Shown: positions 34,944-43,900 of the stretch, piece by piece
How positions within the stretch are numbered: position 1 is the first letter of the stretch
Layout: each line of letters begins with the position of its first letter
Source: Holothuria scabra
Lineage: Eukaryota > Echinodermata > Holothuroidea > Aspidochirotida > Holothuriidae
Assembly: GCA_037179385.1 (NCBI GenBank)
Contig: CM074200.1
Span: 37,001,920-37,065,919, forward strand
Length of the DNA stretch: 64,000 bases
Reading direction: 5' to 3'
Made by a program: the position numbers and the translations under genes
Notes under the pieces: generated by a model
Database searches by the model: none
Told to the model about the DNA's origin: nothing
Seen by the model: only the letters and a program-made list of their open reading frames with translations

Positions 34944-37900
34944 GTAAGATAAATTATTAATTGCACACAAACCTTAAAGACTTACTCAAATGTTTTACTT
35001 TTTTGACAGTCTACAGTCAATTGATGATGTGAAAAATTTGAAGGGTCAACACAAGAGTAGATGAAATATTTGTTACAATACATATTTTTTCTATTAGCCA
35101 AGGGACTGCAGAGATGGGGGGCTAGGTGGGCTTTAGGCCCCACACTTCTTTGCTGTGGGCATTTTGGACTGCCTTAAACTGTATTTATTTTACTGGACAT
35201 ATTGGGCTGCTTTGATGACTAGCCACCGCGCTTCAAAATTGGCTTAACGGCCTCTGCAGCCTAGAGCAATTAAAAAAGATTTTGAAGTACAAAATAAAAG
35301 GTTGTGTAAAATATCATGACAGCTTTTCACAATAAAAAACAGTTGAAAGCAATATTTTTAAAATTATTTTTGATTACATAAGATGACACTATCCTGGGTT
35401 TGGACTACTATAGATTGATCTGAACAGTCAAGTGATGATCTAATTTTGTTGTACATTGCTGGGGTTCATCAGCTTTACTGTTTTTAATTCTTTGCTTACT
35501 TGTGTCATGGTGGGTAGTACACTAAATACCTCTTGATTCCCCCAATTTCCAGAATATAATAAGAACAAAATTTAGAAGATTTAAAACTAATGGCTACTTA
35601 CTGCTCAGATTTGTCTTTTCTACCCAATGTTAACAGTATTTCTTGGGGAAAGGATGGATCATAGTTGAGGAGCAAGAGCTCGTCAAAACCAGGTCAAATC
35701 TTCTAGTTTTATCAATTTATCTCAGAATGTTATGAGGATCTGACCCTTAAGCATGAATCAAAGTTTGTACATGCGAAGACGGTTCCACATTTGAACTTAC
35801 CGTATCGTCGTCTGATGTGTATCGTCATCTGACGCGAGTATAGAGCAACAACAGTGGCTGTTTATTACTTTCTCCCTCCCTACAGAAATAGATATATCTT
35901 ACACTTCTCACTACTCTGCTCATGACGCCATGTGTAACCACAAAAGACTTTTCATGCAATTCAGTCACGATACATAAAAAATCTAGGTGTTGTAGGTTTC
36001 ACTGGCTTTTGCATGTAGACTGTTGTGATCTCTTTCATTACGCGGCGTGCGGTAGCACTATAATTAGCTGGGGAGTAAGATACTGTACCTGACTAGATCT
36101 GCGTTTAGCTCTGACTGGCTTAGAAAATTTGATGAGTCATGGTGGCAAGTCCGCATTGTGGATCGTCCTGTCATGAAAGTGTTGTAGTAAATGCTTAAAG
36201 GCAGCGAATTCTCACCCCATACTACATTTTTTTTTAGTAATCCACAGAAATGTTCCATTGGCAAGCTCTTGATCGAAGCTCCCATTGACTGCATTCAATT
36301 ACTGTAGACTACTTTCATGCCCGCTAGCTCCTTGTAGCAGTTTTTTAAACTAAGACATGCTGGTAAAAGCCCACAGTGTGGACTTTTATGGCACTTTCAA
36401 ATTTCCATAACATGATAGTTGAAATTTTAGAGTTAGAGAGCTTTGAATGGTACAGTACAGTAGGTACTGTCTGTGTTCCTGGACATAATTACTGCTCACA
36501 GACGGGCCAGACAGCATTTCACAGAGTGGAGTAATACAATAAAAAACTGGCTTTGAAATTTGTCAAATTCCCTATGATTTTGCACAATTTGTATATGAGC
36601 CTATTGTCTACAAAATCCAAATAAAAAATTGATCAAATTTTATAAGTAACACAGTCAGAAATAACATCCCATAAAATTTTTAACCCACTTCATCTGTCAG
36701 TAAACATTTTTTGAGGTAAGAGTATTTGAGCTAGTGGTCCACTGCTGTATTGTTTGAGAATGGTTCACAGGTGGCACAGAAATAAAATTAATCCTGTTGA
36801 TTAGTCACATTGTCAGTCTCTCAAAATTGAAATATTTTTTGTAATGGGTTCTGATGCATACCAATTAGGGACAAAGTGTTATGAGAAATTGGTTACCAGT
36901 ATTACAGCCAAATTACACTGTGCAGACTAATGAGCTAGATTTTGTATTGATGAACAGTAGCTAAATCTGCTTTTACACTATACATGTACAGTATGTAGGC
37001 ATATGGTGAAAAACATGATTTTCCATGGTTACAAAACATTTTTATATTCCAACTTGTGAAAGTAAATCAAAAATAATTATTAGCTTCATCACTTGCACAT
37101 ACGTACAACAAATTACAAAGTTTTCGATATATAGCAGATACTCCTGCTACTCATACTGTATAGTGGTACACAATTGCATTTTCTTGAATTTGAATGGGGA
37201 ATCAAAAACCATGCAAAAGCTCAGAAGATTAAGGTAATGCAAGATTTACTGGACTAATGATGCAACATGCCACTTCTTGAGAAATACAAATCAACACAAC
37301 TCTTGGAGTGGTGCAGTGGACAATACTGTCTGAGGTTTCATTACGTAACTTCTGTTTGTTGATTACTTGATTTGGTTCTTGATTCATTCTGAGGAATCAA
37401 GTGTGAAAGCAAAACCTTTGATCTCGAAGGAAGGATTTGATCTGGATCTGATCACCCCATTTAGATCAGTTCACAAGTGTTTAAGCAGTGTTAGCAGTTC
37501 AGGTTTAACTGTCTTTACTCCTACTACAGGTTTGAAACATAAACAACAGACAACAGTTTCATCTACCCCTAAAAAACAGCATGCACAGAAACAGACTCCA
37601 ACCAACACATCTACCACCAAAACAGGGTAAGTATGAGAGAGATAATAGGAAGAATTAGGGAAGGTTGGGTACATTTTTAATTTGGAAGGGGGGCATAGGG
37701 GTAGGGGACTCTTTGGCTGGGAAGAGTAAGGATGGTGGCATACTGATGACATTGATAATGAACTTGAAAAAAAAACATATGGCAAGGAAGAATGAAGCAA
37801 ATAGTGAGATGTAAAATTATGGTAATACATTTCAATTGCATCAAACTGAGTGAAGCATATACACAACACATTAAGCAAAATGGGGAAAATTTATACTGTT

Positions 37901-40900
37901 TTGATTGAGTATACTGTTATCTTTTTTGTCTTCATGTAGTTTTTCACTAAATAGAGGTTTACATAGATAAAGTGTATTAAAATTGGAATAGGCATTGGAA
38001 TTAGGAGGGTACGGTACTTCTAGGTCATTAAAAGAGCTGGAAAAAATGATTTCCTGGATAGCAAGTTAAATTTCCAACAGTTTAAGTGCATAAAGGCCCT
38101 GTCACACTATTCCGGGCAAGCACTGCATGCAAGTTGCAGGTGACAGTTTTTGCTGCCCGCAGGTTCCTGCATTTAGCACGGACCTGACAGTATCTCACCC
38201 GGATCTTGCCCACACTTGCCAGCAGGTGCGCACCCCAGTCTGAGTTGCCTGCAGCCAAGTTTTGAACATGCTCAAAACTTGTTCTGGGCAAATTGCGTGA
38301 GTTTGCCCGCAGAGGTTCCAGCAGAACACCCCTGTAGCGGCGCAAGTCACAGCAGTTAACCCACTTGAAGAAAGTCAGTTGGACGTGAAGCTGTGACAAT
38401 TTCGTGAAAGCGCATGTTGGATGCGGGCATGGAGCGTGCGTTTTGCTGGCAAGGAACGGTGTTGGTACCCCCAATCTGCGTGTAGCCCATCATTTTTGCG
38501 GGTATGGAGCGAGGTGTATGAGGAAAGTGAGGGCATGTTGGGGGCAAGTTACTGCCTCCCTGCTGGTAATCTGAGGGCTTGCTGCGGGCAAGTTGCTGGC
38601 GTTCTGCGATTACCTCTGCCATATAAACATGCCTGCCATTGGCATGCATAAACCTCGCGCATTGCAGGCAACTCCCATGCAGGTGACACGTAACCTGCAC
38701 CTAGGTAACCCGCAATGCCCGTATGTGTCCCGAGCTAAAACGGAACTCTCACGTGTGTGGCACGCATGTCACACGGAGAACATGCAAGATCCGCGCAGGT
38801 ATCACGCATCCATCACGCAAGTTCCATGCGAAATTGACCCAAATCTTGGCCTGCCTGCAGAAATTTTCCTGCATGCAACAAAAGCTGTGCCCGCAACAAG
38901 CCTGTGTAGCCTGCCCGGAATAGTGTGACAGGGCCTTAACTTGCTAGCTTTTTCCTATCGGCCACACTTCTACTTAAAATACCAACATCTGCCTTCGAGG
39001 AGTTTCACCCTGATTCCTAACTTTTTTGCCATTCATAACCAAACAGTTGATTCGATTTAAAGAATGATTTAATATCCTCTTGACTGTAACAGAATAATAA
39101 CATCATTGGTTGTTTTTGCTTTGCACACCCTTTTAAAATTTTAAAGCTTAAAAGTTTGATTTCAGCAAAAGATTTTTCAATGCTCTCAAAGGCTGGTAAT
39201 ATTTTGTTGGTTCTGACCAGTAGCTCATTGATAAACATAACAGGTGAGAAAGAAAGAAGTGGTCAGTCTGTTTGTGAGATGCTGGTCATGAATATTGTTT
39301 CCATAGCTGAGGGTGGAAATAAAATGTTTGAGAAGGTCCTGTGCAATAAAATTTTGTCAAAAAATTCTTCTAGTATTTAAATAAAAAAGGTTCACAGATG
39401 AAAAATGTCTCTTTGTTGGTCAATTAATTTTATGGATTGTCTTTTTTTGTACAACAGGCCAGTCATGCAGAAGGGAATAAACTCTTTCGTTGATCGCCAT
39501 GCAGAAGAATCTGGGACAGACTCCAGACCAGTGTCCAGCAGAGCAAGCCGGAAACTTCAAGACGACAATCCACCCTATGACTTCAGTGCTGCCCTTGAAA
39601 TAAAAGGTATGAGCAAGTGCATGCATAGGGTTTGTTGGGCAAGGAAGCTTTCAATCTGTTTACTTTGTACAGTAGGTTTTTATTTTCTATGCATCATGCA
39701 TGTCACAACTTCAAGCTTTGTAGCTTAATCAATAGTCAGCTATGATAAAAATTGGCTTCAATATTCAGTTTCAGTTTTTATTTCTCCATACCACCTCATA
39801 GAGGCATCAGAGACACAAAGCAAACAATGTTTAACAGGATAACAGATGAAAAGGTAACAACAAAAAAACAGGAAAAAAAAATAATAATAAAATAAAGTAG
39901 AAGTAAAAAAGACAAACCAAACACAAATTCCAAGTCTTAGTGCAATAATACGGAGGAATGAATGAGGGAAAGGGGGTGAGACTTTAAACAAAACACTACA
40001 AAAAAAAAAAAAAAAAAAAAGAGAAAGAGAAAAGGCACCAGAAACAATAAGTAAATTCAATGTGGAATATCTTCATCTACTAGATGCCATGCATCTACTA
40101 GATGCATAGTAGTATACTTACAGTAATGAAGGATTTTAACAGGCACGTCCATGACAACCTGAATTTCTGTCAGACTACCAAATAATTCAGCCAAATGTTT
40201 TGTACAAAGAATATAATTTCCATAAATTAAGGTAAGGGATGAAAATGAAGTCAATCTACTTGTAATTCCCTAATGTGCATAAGTTAAGATGATTTGTAAT
40301 CACCAGATAATTTTTCTGATTTTATGTGTGACTACATTTTGGAAAATTCTTCCATTTCTGTAAAGTAAACAGGACTATGTACCAGATTTCCCAAAGAACA
40401 ACCAGTTTTGTGCCAAACAGTGGTCACTTGGACAACCATTTCATTTACTTAAAAAGCATAAACTGAGTCCTACAACTTGTAAACTTCACATGTTTAAACT
40501 TCAATTCATGTTTTTCATGTAAGTTTTGCAGATAATTTTTACAAATGATACCAGTTTTATTTTTTTTGGGGTTGAAATGTACAGTAGACTTTACTAAGCA
40601 ACAATACAGCTGGCTACCTTATGGTAGGTTTGGTCATGTCATGACTCAACAGAAACAAGTCAGTTATATTTCAAGTTCAAATGCAAATTTATTGTACCTA
40701 GCATCTCCAAATTTAAGGAAAAACTTAAGACATGAATGATGTTAAACAATTCGTGAAAACATATCCCAAAACACACCAACTCAATTGATTTACAGAGCAA
40801 ATTCCTGCCAAAGAGCTAAATCAAGGATTTGTGTTAGTTGGTCCAGTTATCAGTAAGCAGTATCATAATTGTCAGTCTGATCTTCTTCACTTTGGTGCAA

Positions 40901-43900
40901 TAAGGTGTTGCCCTTCAACTATTTGAAATGGAGATAAACCATACAAGTTTAGATGAAAAAGTTTTATCTTAAAAAGTATGATACATTTTAAATTTCCTCT
41001 TTTCATCTACAGTCAGTTCAGTCTAATCTTTTCTTTTCATTTTTCTTTAAGATTCAAATCAGAGTTCGCCTGCTGACATTCGTCCTGGAAGATCAAAGAA
41101 GGGAAACCAGTACGACATACCTGCTGTAGGAAAACCAGCAAATCAAAGTAAGATAGCTTAAGAAATTTTGTTTAAAGTGTACCTCAAGTAAAATGATTTA
41201 AAAATATGTATTAAACAGCATGAAAAATGAACTCTTACAGTTTAACTCCCATCTGCTTCAGACATTCTTGAGCTGAAAAATAAAACGTTGAAATTTATCC
41301 ATTTACCAACAGATTGGTCAATTGCACAATAATTTATGACTTCTTTGTTGTACAATTCACATTACCTGCTTTGTTTCCCTCTAAAATTTCAAATGTTTTA
41401 TGACCTTGAGCACTTCCTGTTTGCTTGCACAGCACAGAGAGGACTTGATGAATTACATCACCCCATAAATATAAGAGTGCTATCACACCTTGTTGCAAGG
41501 TGCAGTAACTTTCAGAAAAACAAAGAAATACAAAGATTTTAATCTGAGTAATACAACAATAGCATCACATGTTATTGCACAATTTACTATTTTGAGGGAC
41601 TAAACTCTAGCATTTTATATCTTGATCCAAGAATGTCCTACAGTATGAAGATGGAAGTTGGATTGTTAGAATTCAATTTTCATGCTGTTTAATATATATT
41701 TTTGAATTTTTGACTTGATGTACGCTTCAAAAGAATTCTTTTGGCATTGCTTTATTGACTTTTCAAAACTGAGTCGTGATGGTGGCAGCATTTCCAAATT
41801 AAAGGTTTAAATATGATAAAACTCTACTCTAGCTTTGATATAGTCTCTTGTTCTGGTGATCTTTGAAATAAAATCTAATGTGTTTTTCTTAAAAAAAATC
41901 AGCTGTAAAAGTTGTTACATTTTCAACAAAAAGTGAACTTGTAGGAAGCCAGGCAGCACTCCCTGCATGATGTCAAATCCTTTCTTTTTCTTAAAAATTT
42001 ACAACCTTTTTTCTCCTCAAAAATTTCATATTATGGGAATGTTATTGCATGTCTTTGTAATTTAGAACCTCCACATTCTCCATGGGGGGGTCCTATCCCT
42101 ATTTCAAGGTCAACACAACAACTAAAAACAAAAAAAGAAAAATCTGTGTCAGTCAATCTGAAGAAGTTATGCAACCTAAGATGCTTGCCTCAAACTCAGT
42201 TGTGGCACAACATACTTAATAGCTTTTTTCTGATATTTCAACAAATGTCTGATTTGAATTTAAGTTTCAGCAAATTGTGTAGATTTGTTTAATTTTCTAC
42301 TTGTGAAAACTCATTATGTTGCTTCATTCAACCCTTCCTTTCAGTGGAGAAGAACCCATAAAGACCACACTGACAAGAAATCAGGAGTTGTCAATGGAAC
42401 TATGAAACCTTGGGAAGCTGAACTTTAGTGAAGGCAGCATTTTCAATTTTATTTAATATTTTCAAGCTGCTTTAGTGAATGTACATGGCAAGTCCAAATA
42501 TGAGTTTTTGAAGATGCTACAAAAGCATGTGATCATACCCATTGTTGTTGAAAAGATAATACGACTTTTAGAAGCTTCTGGTTGGTGGAGGACAGGGATG
42601 AAGTGGGGGGGGGGGTTTAGTTGTAGTTACTATGAGGAAGGTCATGATAAGATGTTTTCAGTTTTCCAGATTAAACAGTAGTAGAGCATGTAGCCCATGT
42701 GAAAATTCAAGGTTAATTGTGTATAAAAATGTTGTAACTTGTAACTTCAAGTTTGGTTTAAATACTGATCAAAAAGTTGTTCCCAATCTTGTTCAAATCT
42801 TAGAGAGGAGAGGTTCCTGGGATGACAGTGAAGAAGATGAGGATGAGAAAATCATCATGGAGGAATTAAGAGGAGCAATGGAGGATGAGATGACACAACC
42901 AGAGAGGAAAGGTAACTGAAGAAGAATAGAACTGATGCAAAAAAGCTAAGTTGGCTAGTGAACTGTTTTCCTGAGGTCACTTCAGTCTGGCATGCATTTT
43001 ATTTTAGTGCAAGCCAAACCGCAAGTGGGAGAATAGCCAGAGTACTAAAAGAAAAACCTACATACATTTTAACCCATACATATATGAAACACATTGGTGC
43101 ACAGCAGCTAGAATAGACCACTAGTCCCCTTAACAACCCTGGACAGACCAAAAGACTCTGTGAAGAATGATTTAAGGAGTATTACTTTCTTCCAGAATAG
43201 TACGTTTATTGTCACAGTCACTTAGTGCAACTATGTCCTCTTTAGTCTGTCACTTATTCTCTGCAGTTTGCTGTATGCTGTCTAGAGAATAAATCAAGGG
43301 AAGGGAGTAAGGGAGGGCAAATTTAAGGGAAGTCTATTCCAGGATGATCATGCTGTTACATAATAAAAACATAAAGAAAACGAAGGAAGGTAATGTTACA
43401 TTTTACACTGTTTCTAGTCCTGACTGTTTCTGGCAATTTGTATTGCTTATTTTTGTTTCACAATAAGTCAATGGTTTTGTAAGGCGAACTCAGAAAAATT
43501 CTGAGTCTTAGTGGTCCTCATTAAAAATGTCGGCTTAATCTGATGTAAACGGTCCAGAAGAACTTGCAATGATGTGGTGGGGATTTATTTTGCATTTGTT
43601 TTCAGACCAACCTCCTGGTAAAGATAAACCAGAAATAACTGGTAAGAAAAGTGAAGAAGAAGATGTAAGAAGTAACAAGCAAAAGTGGTCTTTGAAAAAA
43701 ATGAGGAAGAAAACCTTGTCAAATTTACCAAATAAAGAGAAGAAGGATCTAAACATCTCACAACAGCATTTAATGGCCAGTTCTGCTGACTTTGAGATAC
43801 CAGGCATGTCAGAAGAAGACTTTCCTCCTCAGGAGGGAAAAGAACCTACTGATGATGAGATGAAAGGAAAGGGACTAGTTAAGAAAGGGATTGAGGACTC

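Noticed and set aside
38082..38928. Overlapping open frames of 110-130 codons
   Set aside because: They lie inside the Harbinger-like element, on both strands and in several phases, and come from its GC-rich repeated words.
39166..39243. A 78-base symmetric exon in intron 2 with good splice sites (open as KDFSMLSKAGN)
   Set aside because: Its open phase is 1, but intron 2 is phase 2. Included in the real phase it reads into a stop (KGW then TAA). At best it is a decay-inducing exon.
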